Shown in pieces: positions 24,355-32,968 of a stretch of DNA of 64,000 nucleotides (position 1 is its first letter; each line of letters starts with the position of its first letter). This DNA comes from DATAZK01 sp963731205 (GTDB lineage Bacteria; Actinomycetota; Actinomycetes; Frankiales; Frankiaceae). Below the pieces are notes generated by a model. The model was not told the DNA's origin. It ran no database searches and worked only from the letters and a program-made list of their open reading frames with translations. The stretch is from NCBI GenBank assembly GCA_963731205.1, contig CAVSUJ010000001.1:372001-436000 (forward strand). Direction: 5' to 3'. A program made the translations under genes and the position numbers.

Positions 24355-25750
24355 CGTCTCTCTACGCGCCTTCGCGCACCCTGCCGACGCTGCCTCGCAC
24401 GGTCGCGCCGATCACTCCTCCGGTGAGCCGGGTACGGCGCTGGTTCCGCGATCCCGCCTGGCCGCTCAAGGCGGTGATGTTCGGCTTCCCGCTCTTCTGG
24501 GTGCTCGGGCTCGGCGAGTTCGGCTGGCCGATCATGGCCTTCCCGATGGCCTACCAGCTGTGGCGCATGCGCCGGCCGATCAAGGTGCCGCCGTACTTCG
24601 GCATCTGGCTCGCGCTCATGGCCTGGGTGCTCGCCGGCGGCCTGCTGATCGGCCAGCACCTGGCCGGCACCCTGATCGGCAGCGGTGGCTTCACCGGCTG
24701 GGGGCTGCGCGTCTTCGACATGGTGGCCGTCACGATCCTGCTGCTCTACGTCGGCAACCTCACCGAGGAGGAGCTGCCGACGCAAGGTCATCCGGCTGAT
24801 GGGCTTCCTGTTCGGGGTGACCGTGCTGGGCGGCCTGCTCGGCGTGGTGATCGGCAACGTGTCGTTCTCCTCGCCGTTCGAGCTGCTGCTGCCGCACGGC
24901 GTGCGCTCGAACTACTACGTCAAGCAGCTGGTGCACCCGGGCTTCGCGCAGGTGCAGGACGTGCTGGGGCACACCTCGCCGCGGCCGAAGGCGCCGTTCG
25001 CCTACACCAACAGCTGGGGAAACAACCTCTCGCTGCTGCTGATCTGGTTCGTCGTCGGCTGGTGGGTACGGGCACGCGCGCAGCAAGATCTTCGTGCTCG
25101 CGGTCGGCGCCGTCGCGGCCGTCCCGATCATCTACTCGCTGAACCGCGGCGTGTGGATCGGCCTCGGCCTCTGCGTGCTCTTCCTCACCTTCAAGCTGGC
25201 CGCCCGGGGACGGTTCGGCCTGCTCGCCGCCGCCATGGCGGTGGTGGCCATCGGCGCGGTGGTCTTCGCCTTCACGCCGTTGAACTCGATCGTCACCCAG
25301 CGGTTTCAGCACGGTCAGAGCAACTCGATCCGCTCCAGCCTCGACACGCAGGCCTTCCAGGCGGCGGTGAAATCCCCGATCGTCGGTTGGGGAACCACCC
25401 GTTCGGCTCTCGGTAGCCCGACCTCCATCGCCATCGGCAAGACGCCCCCGTGCCCGACCTGCGGAAACGCGCCGATCGGCAGCACCGGGGAGATCTGGGC
25501 GGTGCTGATCGCGAACGGCTTCGTCGGCGCGGGTCTTCTACGTCGGCTTCCTGCTGCTCGTGGCGTTCCACTATCGAGCGTGACAGATCGCCCGAAGGGG
25601 TAGCGGCGCGGCTCGATCCTCTATCTGGCGCCGTTCTATGCGCTCTTCTACGCTGAGCTGCCCACGGCGCTGAGCCTGACTTTCGTGTCGCTGGCCCTGC
25701 TGTGGCGGTCGAACGAGCGGGCACCGAGAGCGGCGGGGGTCAGGATTTGA
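24351..25750 (+). pseudogene. O-antigen ligase/polymerase family membrane protein (Wzy-like paralogue 2), frameshifted
   Basis: About 465 residues; frames joined near 24780, 25080, 25530 and 25590. Highly similar in order and motifs to the copy at 17766-19160: FGFPLFWVLGLGEFGWPIM, LAGGLLIGQHLAGTLIGSGG, LLYVGNLTEEELP, LPHGVRSNYYVKQLVHPGF, IIYSLNRGVWIGLGL, FQHGQSNSIRSS, SPIVGWGTTRSALGSP, CPTCGNAPIGSTGEIW. About ten hydrophobic segments with one large extracytoplasmic loop fit Wzy/WaaL proteins. Start ATG overlaps the DUF3048 stop; its own stop overlaps the TTG start of the next gene, so translation is probably coupled along the operon. Confidence 0.75.
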
Positions 25751-26979
25751 ATGACCTCCGGGTAGACGTCGAGAACTACACCGAGCAGATCGTCTCGCTG
25801 CTCTGGCCCGAGCGCGCCGGAGCAGCCGAAGGCGGAGCCGCCGGGATGCTGGCGCTGCCGAGCGTGCGGCGCGCGCGGCTGCTGGTGCCTGCCGCGCAGC
25901 GCAAGGTCGCGGCGAGCGCGGTACGTCGCTACAGCGTCCACGGTGACGTCCGAGGCGCGGCTCGTCGACCGCGGTGCTGGCTGCCGGACCTGCGCAGCGG
26001 GCTGCTGCAGCCGCTGATCCGCCGGCGTTCCTGGATGCCTGGCGGCACGGCGGAGCCGGGCACCATCACGGCGCACCTGCGCACGATCGTCTCGCCGGAC
26101 TGCGAGGTCGCGGTCTACGTCGGGCTTCCGCGCGGCAACCGCAAGCCGGTGCTGCTGGTCTCGAGCCGGACGGTGCGCTTTCTGCCGTCGCCAAGCTCGG
26201 CGTCTCCGCGCTGAGCGGCCGGCTCATCGCAACGAGTCGGCGGCGCTGGCCGAGCTCGCTGCCGCCCCGCTTCGAGCACGTCACGCGCCGCGGGTGCTGT
26301 TCTCGGGGGAGTGGGCGGTCGCCCCGCTGCTGGTGCAGTCCGCGCTGCCCGAGATCGGGCCCGATGCCCGCCGATGCCGCCGCGCGTCGCGAACGCGGCC
26401 GCTGTGGAGATCAGCCGCATCGGCGGCGTCGAGATGCAGCGGCTCGCCACCAGCCCGGTACTCGATGTGCTGGCTGGGCGGGTGGCGCGCTGCCGGAGGG
26501 CGACGAGCGCGAGCTCGCCGTGCGGGCCCTCGCCCGGCTGCGGGATGCGGTGCCGGAGGTGCAGTTGCCGGTGGGCAGCTGGCACGGCGACTGGACCCCG
26601 TGGAACCACGCCCCTGCAGCGGCCCGGGACTGCTCGTCTGGGACTGGGAGCGCTTCGGCTCCGGCGTGCCGGTCGGGTATGACGCGTTGCACTACAGCGG
26701 GCAGGTCGGGCGCGGGCTGTGCCCGGCGGACCCGCGGCGGGCTCGCGGTCACGCGCGGCGCACTCGCCTCGCTGCTCGACGCCGTTCGGCGTGTCGACGC
26801 CGAGGCCCGGCAGCCGGTCTTCGTTCTCTACCTGCGTCGAGTTGCTTGTCCGTTACACCGAGGACGCCCAGGCCCGCATGACCATCGGCCGGCGCTGGGT
26901 CGATGCCCTGACCGCGTGTCTGGAGGCGCTCCTGGCAGACCTCGCGATCCCGCCGCCCAGACAGAGGAAGGCATCGTGA
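25747..26979 (+). pseudogene. APH-fold phosphotransferase-like protein, frameshifted
   Basis: About 405 residues with frame changes near 26165, 26300, 26380, 26490, 26610, 26735 and 26840. The kinase-like core is recognised by LPVGSWHGDWTPWN (the HGDxxxxN catalytic loop of aminoglycoside/choline kinases) and LLVWDWERFGSG (metal-binding DFG-equivalent). The N-terminal lobe region VYVGLPRGNRKPVLLV precedes these. Aminoglycoside resistance is unlikely given the operon; phosphorylation of a sugar, lipid or polyol in the polysaccharide pathway is more plausible but inferred. TTG start overlaps the Wzy-like stop (TTGA) and its stop overlaps the next GTG. Confidence 0.6.
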
Positions 26980-27870
26980 CCGCCGAACGCACGCCCCGGA
27001 TCCTGGCCGAGCGCGCGGTGAAGACTGGCTTCGCGCGACATGGGGCAGCTGACCTCGCGCTGGCGGATGACGCCCGTCGCTGCTGATCGCCGGTGCGCAG
27101 CGCTGCGGCACCACGTCGATGTACAAGGACCTGACCCAGCACCCGGCGATCCTGCCGGCCGTGCATGCAGAAGGGCATCCACTACTTCGACACCGGCTAC
27201 GAGCACAGCCGCAGCTGGTACATCGCGCACTTCCCGCTGCGTCGCACGGCCGCCCAAGGTGCAGAAGACCATCGGGGTCGCGCCGATCACGGGCGAGTCG
27301 AGCCCGTACTACATGTTCCACCCGCTTGCGGCCGGCCGGATCGCCGCCGACCTGCCCGACGCGCGGCTGCTCGTGCTGGTGCGCGATCCGGTGGAGCGCG
27401 CCTACTCCGGCGCACACCCACGAGACCGCACGGCGCTACGAGACCGAGTCCTTCGAGCGGGCGCTGGAGCTCGAACCGGAGCGGACCGCCGGCGAAGAGG
27501 AGCGGCTGATCGCCGACCCGAGCTACCACAGCTTCGCTCACCAGCACCACAGCTATCTCGCCCGCGGGCGCTACGTCGAGCAGCTCGACCGGCTGCAGGC
27601 TGCCGTCGGCCGCGACCGCATCCACGTCGTCGACTCGGGCCGCTTCTTCGACGAGCCCGAGGCGGTCTACGACGACATCATCGAGTTCCTGCGGCTGCCG
27701 GCCTGGCGCCGACCCGAGTTCAAGCAGCACAACTGCGCGTCCGCGCATGGACATGTCGCCCGGAGCTGCGGACGAAGCTCGAGGAGTACTTCCGGCCCTA
27801 CGACGAGAAGCTGACCGACTGGCTCGGCCGCGCCGCCGAGCTGGCTGAAGTGATCCTGCGCCGATCCTGA
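26976..27870 (+). pseudogene. Sulfotransferase family protein no. 1, frameshifted
   Basis: About 295 residues after frame changes near 27045, 27165, 27255, 27415 and 27740. The PAPS-binding signatures are present: LLIAGAQRCGTTSMYKDL (5'-phosphosulfate loop) and ARLLVLVRDPVERAYS (3'-phosphate loop), with GESSPYYMFHP, RGRYVEQLDRL and the C-terminal LRTKLEEYFRPYDEKLTDWLG typical of bacterial carbohydrate/NodH-like sulfotransferases. It would transfer sulfate from PAPS to a hydroxyl of the glycan. GTG start overlaps the previous stop as GTGA. A second, different sulfotransferase is encoded two genes downstream. Confidence 0.75.
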
Positions 27871-27881
27871 GTGATGTTGCC

Positions 27882-29631
27882 GTGACGATGAGTCCAGCCG
27901 AAGGGTGGCGGGCCGCCCGGTCCTGCCGCGCGGGGAAACGCCTGCCTCGCAGCGGGCCGGGCAGCACCGACCTGGCCGCCGTCGGGCGAGGGAGCCGGCT
28001 GGGTCTGATCGGCGCGGCGTTCTCGGCCGTCGCCAACCTGGCGCTCGCGCTCATCGTCACGCGCGGCTTCGGACGTCACGACGCCGGCCTGTTCTTCTCG
28101 GCGACGGCGGTGTTCCTGGTGCTGGAGATGCTCAGCCGGCTCGGCACCGACACCGCATCGGTCTACTTCATCGCGCGGCTGCGCGCTCTCGGCGATTCGC
28201 ACCTGATCGCGGCCCATCTTCGCGCGGCGTTGAAGCCGGTGCTGGCCGTCGTCGGTCGCGTGCGCGGGCGCGCTGGCGTTCTTCGCCGGCTATCTCAGCA
28301 GGGAACTGCTCGGCGGCAGCGCCACGGTCGACCTGCAGGTGATGGCCGCCTGCCTGCCCTTCGCGGTCGTCTACGACATCTGCCTGGCTGCCACCAGAGG
28401 CTTCGGCACGGTCAAAGCGGCGACGCTGCTGGAGAAGCTGATCCGGCCCAGCCTGCAGCTCGTCTTCCTGGCCGTCGTGGCGGTGACCGGAAACACCAGG
28501 CCATGTTGGCCGATCGCCTGGGCCGCTGCCGTACGTCCTGGTCCTGCCGGTGGCGGTCGTCGTGCTCTGGTCCGGCTGGTCCGGCGCGAGAACATCAGCA
28601 GCAGCGCCGGCCCGGAGCGGCAGCGTCACCCGAGAATTCTGGCGTTTCGCCGCGCCACGCAGCGTCACCGGGACTCGCCCAGGCACTGCTGCAGCGCCTC
28701 GACATCATCATCGTCGCGGCAATGCTCGGACCCTCCGAAGCGGCCGTGTACGCCGCAGCGACCCGCTTCCTGGTGCTCGGCCAGCTGGGCAATCAGGCGA
28801 TCTCGGCACCCGTCGAGCCCCGGCTGTCGGCCTTGCTGGCGCGCCGCGACATCGCACGGGGCCCAGCGACGTCTACCGCATGTCGACCGCGTGGTTGATC
28901 TGCGTGAACTGGCCGATGTTCTTGATGACGGCGGTCTACGCGCCGACCATCATGGAAGCGTTCGGCAAGGGCTACCACAGCGGCTGGACCGTCGCAATGC
29001 TGCTGTGCCTGTGCATGCTCGTCGCCGTCGGTGTCGGGCTGGTCGACATCGTCCTGATCATCGGCGGGCCGGACAACCTGGAACCTGTTCAACACGGTCA
29101 GCGCCCTGGCCGTCAACATCGGGGTCGACGTTCTGCTGCTCCCGCGCATCGGGTTCATCGGTGCCGCGGTCGGTTGGGGTGTGGCGATCCTGGCGACGAA
29201 CCTGCGTGCCGCTCGCCCAGATCCACCATCTGATCGGCCTGCATCCCTTCGGCCGCAAGGCGTTCGTGGCTGCGGGCTCGACCGTCTTCTCGTTCGCCGT
29301 CGTGCCGGGTGTCGTCCGGATACTGCTCGGTAGCGGCCTCACTTCACTCGTGACCGCGGCGATTGCCGGCCTGGTTGTCTACGCGCTGCTGCTGAAGCGG
29401 TTCCACGCCATCCTGCGGCTCGATCTGCTGCTGGGCCGGCTGCGCGGGTCCATGGGAGGGCGTTCTTCTGCATCTGCAGAGGTAGCTCCCGCCATGGGCC
29501 CGTCGCCGATCGCCGTGGCGTCAGGGCCCGGCGTGCCGGCGACCCCCGCGACCGCACCCCCGGTGGCTGTGGCTCCGGCGTCGACCCGCGGCGCGCGCCG
29601 ACGCATCGGACGTCACCGGTGGTCAGATTGA
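27882..29631 (+). pseudogene. Polysaccharide flippase (Wzx/MATE-like transporter), frameshifted
   Basis: About 580 residues when frames are joined near 28255, 28495, 28670, 28865, 29080 and 29210. It is a multi-spanning membrane protein of the Wzx/MOP superfamily: LGLIGAAFSAVANLALALIV, LFFSATAVFLVLEMLSRLG, ACLPFAVVYDICLAATRGFG, QRLDIIIVAAMLGPSEAAVY, WTVAMLLCLCMLVAVGVGLV, LAVNIGVDVLLLPRIGFIGA, then a C-terminal cytoplasmic tail rich in Ala/Pro ending in basic residues. Wzx proteins flip undecaprenyl-linked repeat units to the outer face of the membrane. It overlaps the intact sulfotransferase downstream by 13 nt. This is the last frameshifted gene of the block. Confidence 0.78.
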
Positions 29632-30656
29632 GCGCGGCAGCGTCTGGCGGACCCGAAGTCCTTTATCTGGGGGGATTCGGGCGTTCCGGATCGACCCTCT
29701 TGGAGCGCTCGGTCGGGGAGCTGGGTGATGCGTGCGCGCTCGGTGAGCTGGTCCACCTCTGGGAGCGCGGGCTCGGCGAGAACGAGCTGTGCGGCTGCGG
29801 ACAGCCCTTCCGCGAGTGCCCCTTCTGGGTCGAGGTCGGCGAGGTCGCATTCGGTGGCTGGGACGCGCTGGACGTCGAGAAGGTGGCGAGCCTCAAGCAC
29901 GCGGTCGACCGCAACCGCCGCTTCATCCGGCTGCTGATCGGGTCCCGTTTCGGCTCCTTCGGGCGCCAGTTGCGCGATTACACGGCCCTGTACGACGCGA
30001 TCTACCGGGCCGCTGCGCAGGTGTCCGGTGCCCGGCTGATCGTCGACTCGAGCAAGCACGCCTCTCTTGCGCTGTGTCTGCGGAAGGGGAGTCAGAGCCG
30101 CATCCGTATCGCTCACGTCGTGCGTGACAGCCCGGCCGTCGTCTACAGCTGGACCAAGGTCGTTTCGCGTCCCGAAGCATCGGGCGACACCATGGCGCGC
30201 TACACCCCGGGCCGGGCGGCCCTGTGGTGGAACTCCTACAACCTGATGTTCAGCCTCATCGGCCTCACCCGGATCCCGCTGCGACGGGTGCGTTACGAGG
30301 ACTTCGTCCGCGACCCGCTGCAGACCGTTCGCGGGCTGGCGACCTGGGCGGGTTCGGCGGCTGATCCGGCGGACTACATCAGCGGTGACGTCGTGCGCCT
30401 GTCGGCCGGCCATACCGTCGCCGGAAATCCGATGCGTTTTCGTCACGGGGAAATAACGATTCGCCGCGACCAGGAATGGGCGTCGGCGATGGCGCCGCGA
30501 GTGCAACGCCGCGTCAGGCTCTGGACCTTTCCGTTCCGCTGGCGTTATGGATATTTCAAGCACCGCGGGGCGGGGCGCGACGTGGGCATCAGCACATCCC
30601 CCGACCAGGTGACAAAGGCCGAACCAGGCACCAGGGAACCCTCCCGCCACCTATAG
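29619..30656 (+). CDS. Sulfotransferase family protein no. 2
   Basis: An intact 345-residue sulfotransferase. The PAPS 5'-phosphosulfate loop is LYLGGFGRSGSTLLERSV near residue 15-32, and IVDSSKHASLALCL with IAHVVRDSPAVVYSW carries the 3'-phosphate-binding Arg/Ser. The short Cys-rich segment LCGCGQPFRECPFW is typical of this bacterial group. It differs clearly from sulfotransferase no. 1, so two positions of the glycan may be sulfated. GTG start lies inside the flippase gene. Intact frame and usual codon bias, in contrast with upstream genes. Confidence 0.85.
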   Translation: MVRLSAAASGGPEVLYLGGFGRSGSTLLERSVGELGDACALGELVHLWERGLGENELCGCGQPFRECPFWVEVGEVAFGGWDALDVEKVASLKHAVDRNRRFIRLLIGSRFGSFGRQLRDYTALYDAIYRAAAQVSGARLIVDSSKHASLALCLRKGSQSRIRIAHVVRDSPAVVYSWTKVVSRPEASGDTMARYTPGRAALWWNSYNLMFSLIGLTRIPLRRVRYEDFVRDPLQTVRGLATWAGSAADPADYISGDVVRLSAGHTVAGNPMRFRHGEITIRRDQEWASAMAPRVQRRVRLWTFPFRWRYGYFKHRGAGRDVGISTSPDQVTKAEPGTREPSRHL

Positions 30657-30733
30657 TTACATGATCACTTTCTTTTCCCTCGGGGTCCGCTTTGGGTCAA
30701 GAGACGGCCGGTAGCGACCGATAGGGAGGGCGA

Positions 30734-31717
30734 GTGCCGACGACCGGAGGAGCAGGGGTGACCGTCGTGGAATCCGCGCGTCCGATGGACGCGGCGCAGG
30801 CTCGGGCCGAGCGCCCGGCGGTGAGCGTCGTCGTCGCTACGCGCAACCGGCCTCACCTGCTGTCGGTCGCGATCGCCTCGATCGCGGCGCAGACCTATCC
30901 GGGCGTCATCGAGACCGTTGTCGTCTTCGACCAGTGCGACCCCTCGCACATCGAGGAGAGCGACGATCCGCTTCGTCCGGTACGCATCACCCGCACCACC
31001 GATCGCGTCGGCCTGGCAGCAGCGCGCAACACGGGGGCCGACCTGGCCTCCGGCGACTTCCTGGCCTTCCTCGATGACGACGACGAGTGGGAGCCGGCCA
31101 AGATCGAGCGGCAAGTACGCGAACTCGAGCGCAGCGGCGCCGACGTCTGCGTCACCGGCATCACGATCGCTCGTGACAATCGGCGCGTGGTGCGGGTGCC
31201 GACGGCGGCGGAGCTCACGGTCGATTCCCTCGTCGCCCACCGCACCGTCGCTGCGCATCCCTCCAGCGTGCTGGTGAAGCGTGCGAGCTTCCTCGGGCCC
31301 ATCGGGGTCGTCGACGAGCAGATCCCGGGCAGCTACGGCGAGGACTACGACTGGCTGCTGCGGGCCGCCCGGCTCGGCCCGATCGCCGTCGTCGAGGAGC
31401 CCCTCGTCCTCGTGCACTGGGGCAAGCAGTCCTACTTCGCCGACCGCTGGCAGACCATCATCGACGCCAACGACTACCTGGTCGCCAAGCATCCCGAGTT
31501 CGCCGCGTCGCCCGTCGGGATGGCCCGGCTGCACGGCCGAAAGGCCATCGCGCTGGCGGCGCTGGGCGATCGCCGCGAGGCGCGGGTGTGGGCGCGCAAG
31601 GCCCTTCGACTCAGTCCTCGCGACCGGCGGGCGTATCTGGCCTACGTGCTCTCGACCGGCGTCGTCAAGGTCGATCTGGTGATGCGGCTTGCCAACCGAG
31701 CGGGGCGAGGGCTGTGA
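30734..31717 (+). CDS. Family 2 glycosyltransferase
   Basis: A 327-residue GT-A-fold glycosyltransferase: VSVVVATRNRPHLLSVAIAS (nucleotide-sugar binding), GLAAARNTGADLASGDFLAFLDDDDEW with the metal-binding acidic cluster (about residues 97-122), and GSYGEDYDWLLRAAR with the catalytic-base region. No membrane segment, so it probably acts at the cytoplasmic face. The C-terminal ~80 residues have helical TPR-like character (GRKAIALAALGDRREARVWARKAL). GTG start preceded by GGGAGGG. Its stop overlaps the GTG of the Alg14-like gene. It extends the lipid-linked repeat unit; sugar specificity is unknown. Confidence 0.88.
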   Translation: MPTTGGAGVTVVESARPMDAAQARAERPAVSVVVATRNRPHLLSVAIASIAAQTYPGVIETVVVFDQCDPSHIEESDDPLRPVRITRTTDRVGLAAARNTGADLASGDFLAFLDDDDEWEPAKIERQVRELERSGADVCVTGITIARDNRRVVRVPTAAELTVDSLVAHRTVAAHPSSVLVKRASFLGPIGVVDEQIPGSYGEDYDWLLRAARLGPIAVVEEPLVLVHWGKQSYFADRWQTIIDANDYLVAKHPEFAASPVGMARLHGRKAIALAALGDRREARVWARKALRLSPRDRRAYLAYVLSTGVVKVDLVMRLANRAGRGL

Positions 31718-32220
31718 CAGACGTGCAGACCGGCTTGCCCGATCTCGGCGCGCTCGCCGACGGCGGCGCGGAGAAGGTGATGCTCGTCGGCTCCGGCGGT
31801 GGTCACCTGGCGCAGCTGCTCGCGCTGAAGCCCTGGTGGGTCGATCTGGATCGCAGCTGGGTCTGCTTCGACGGGCCTGACGCGCGCGACCAGCTCTCCG
31901 GCGAGCGGGTGGCGTGGGCGTTCAGCCCGACCACGCGCAACGTGATCAATCTCGTCCGCAACTTCTTCCTGGCGATCAAGGTGCTACGCCGGGAAGCCCC
32001 CGACGTCGTGATCTCCACCGGCGCCGGGGTCGCGGTTCCGTTCTTCTTCCTCGCCCGAATGATGGGAATCCCGACCATCTACGTCGAGGTGATCGACCGG
32101 GTGAGCAGCCGCACGCTCACCGGACGGCTGTGCCGGCCGATGTCGTCCGCGTTCTGCGTCCAGTGGCCTGAGCAGGCCCAGTTGTACCCGGGGTCAGTGG
32201 TCGTAGGGCCGCTACTTTGA
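31714..32220 (+). CDS. Alg14-like glycosyltransferase subunit (PssD-type)
   Basis: A 168-residue protein of the ALG14/PssD family, the membrane-anchoring, acceptor-binding half of a split GT28-type glycosyltransferase. Hallmarks: KVMLVGSGGGHLAQLLAL (glycine-rich loop), PDVVISTGAGVAVPFFFLARMMG and IPTIYVEVIDRVSSRTLTG. The hydrophobic VPFFFLARM and NFFLAIKVL regions fit monotopic membrane association. The donor-binding half is encoded next (32310-32954), separated by a short leader with a hairpin. GTG start overlaps the GT2 stop. Confidence 0.85.
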   Translation: MTDVQTGLPDLGALADGGAEKVMLVGSGGGHLAQLLALKPWWVDLDRSWVCFDGPDARDQLSGERVAWAFSPTTRNVINLVRNFFLAIKVLRREAPDVVISTGAGVAVPFFFLARMMGIPTIYVEVIDRVSSRTLTGRLCRPMSSAFCVQWPEQAQLYPGSVVVGPLL

Positions 32221-32230
32221 GTGAAAGCGG

Positions 32231-32258
32231 TTACGCACAGTCAATTTAGGGCTAATAT
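32231..32258 (+). promoter_or_regulatory. Candidate promoter for the Alg13-like gene
   Basis: TTACGC (32231-32236) and TAATAT (32253-32258) are separated by 16 nt in an unusually AT-rich stretch of the 89-nt gap. The -10 match is good, the -35 weak. It would give the Alg13-like gene transcription independent of the operon. Confidence 0.4.
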
Positions 32259-32282
32259 TTCTGGTGTGTGGGGGCCCGGGGG

Positions 32283-32307
32283 GACCTCCGCATTCCGTTC
32301 GGAGGTC
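32283..32307 (+). promoter_or_regulatory. Hairpin sequestering the Shine-Dalgarno of the Alg13-like gene
   Basis: GACCTCCG (32283-32290) pairs perfectly with CGGAGGTC (32300-32307), 9-nt loop. The 3' arm contains GGAGGT, the ribosome site for ATG 32310. An anti-Shine-Dalgarno arm just upstream is the usual layout for translational control. Confidence 0.55.
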
Positions 32308-32309
32308 AC

Positions 32310-32954
32310 ATGACAACGACACCGCACCGGGCCATGCCCGTGGTGGTGCAGCAGATTTCAGGCAATGAGGCTGAAGCTGCCCACGACCCTGTGACCCGCC
32401 CGCTCGTCTTCGTCTCGGTCGGCACCGATCACCATCCGTTCAACCGGCTCGTGCAGTGGGTCGACGGCTGGGCCGCGAGTCATCCCGACGTCGAGGTCGT
32501 CATCCAGCACGGTGAGGCGACGAGCCCCGTGCACGCTGTCGCCGTGCCCTACCTGTCGCACAGCGAGCTCTTCGGGCTCATCCGCCGCGCCGAGGTCATC
32601 GTCAGCCACGGGGGTCCGGCGACCATCGCCGAGGCCTGGAACGTGGGGCTGATCCCGATCGTCGCTCCGCGCGGTCACCGCCTGGGCGAGCATGTCGATG
32701 ACCACCAGCAAGCGTTCGCCGCCGTGCTCGCGCAGCGCGAGCAGGTCATCCGCGTCACCACCGAGTCAGAGCTGGTCGAGGCGCTCGATCGCGCTCTGGG
32801 CGACCCGAAGTGGCTGCGACGCGAGTCGGCGCTCGGCGTCGACGTCGACACCTCGATCCGCAACTTCGCCGCCGTCGTCACCGCCGTCACCGGCAAGGGC
32901 GGCAGGCGGGCTCGGGCCGGTCGCCGCAAGGCCTTCCGCCGGATGGCGAAGTAG
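32310..32954 (+). CDS. Alg13-like glycosyltransferase subunit (PssE-type, GT28 C-terminal domain)
   Basis: A 214-residue protein with a GT28 C-terminal (MurG-like) domain, the nucleotide-sugar-binding half that partners with the Alg14-like protein upstream. Seen: PLVFVSVGTDHHPFNRLVQW, VIQHGEATSPVHAV, YLSHSELFGLIRRAEVIVSHGGPATIAEAW (donor-binding loop) and IVAPRGHRLGEHVDDHQ. The C-terminus is strongly basic (GKGGRRARAGRRKAFRRMAK). ATG 32310 is chosen because GGAGGT ends 3 nt upstream; the longer frame from 32268 lacks a site. Last gene of the polysaccharide locus. Confidence 0.87.
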   Translation: MTTTPHRAMPVVVQQISGNEAEAAHDPVTRPLVFVSVGTDHHPFNRLVQWVDGWAASHPDVEVVIQHGEATSPVHAVAVPYLSHSELFGLIRRAEVIVSHGGPATIAEAWNVGLIPIVAPRGHRLGEHVDDHQQAFAAVLAQREQVIRVTTESELVEALDRALGDPKWLRRESALGVDVDTSIRNFAAVVTAVTGKGGRRARAGRRKAFRRMAK

Positions 32955-32968
32955 GGCGCAGCCCGGCT

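Noticed and set aside
25747..26979. Aminoglycoside-resistance gene
   Set aside because: Only the generic HGD/DxE kinase motifs are shared; translational overlap with polysaccharide genes points to a pathway role.
9592..29631. Genomic island or prophage decay as the cause of the broken genes
   Set aside because: No integrase, transposase, tRNA target or flanking repeats were seen, and composition is like the rest of the window.
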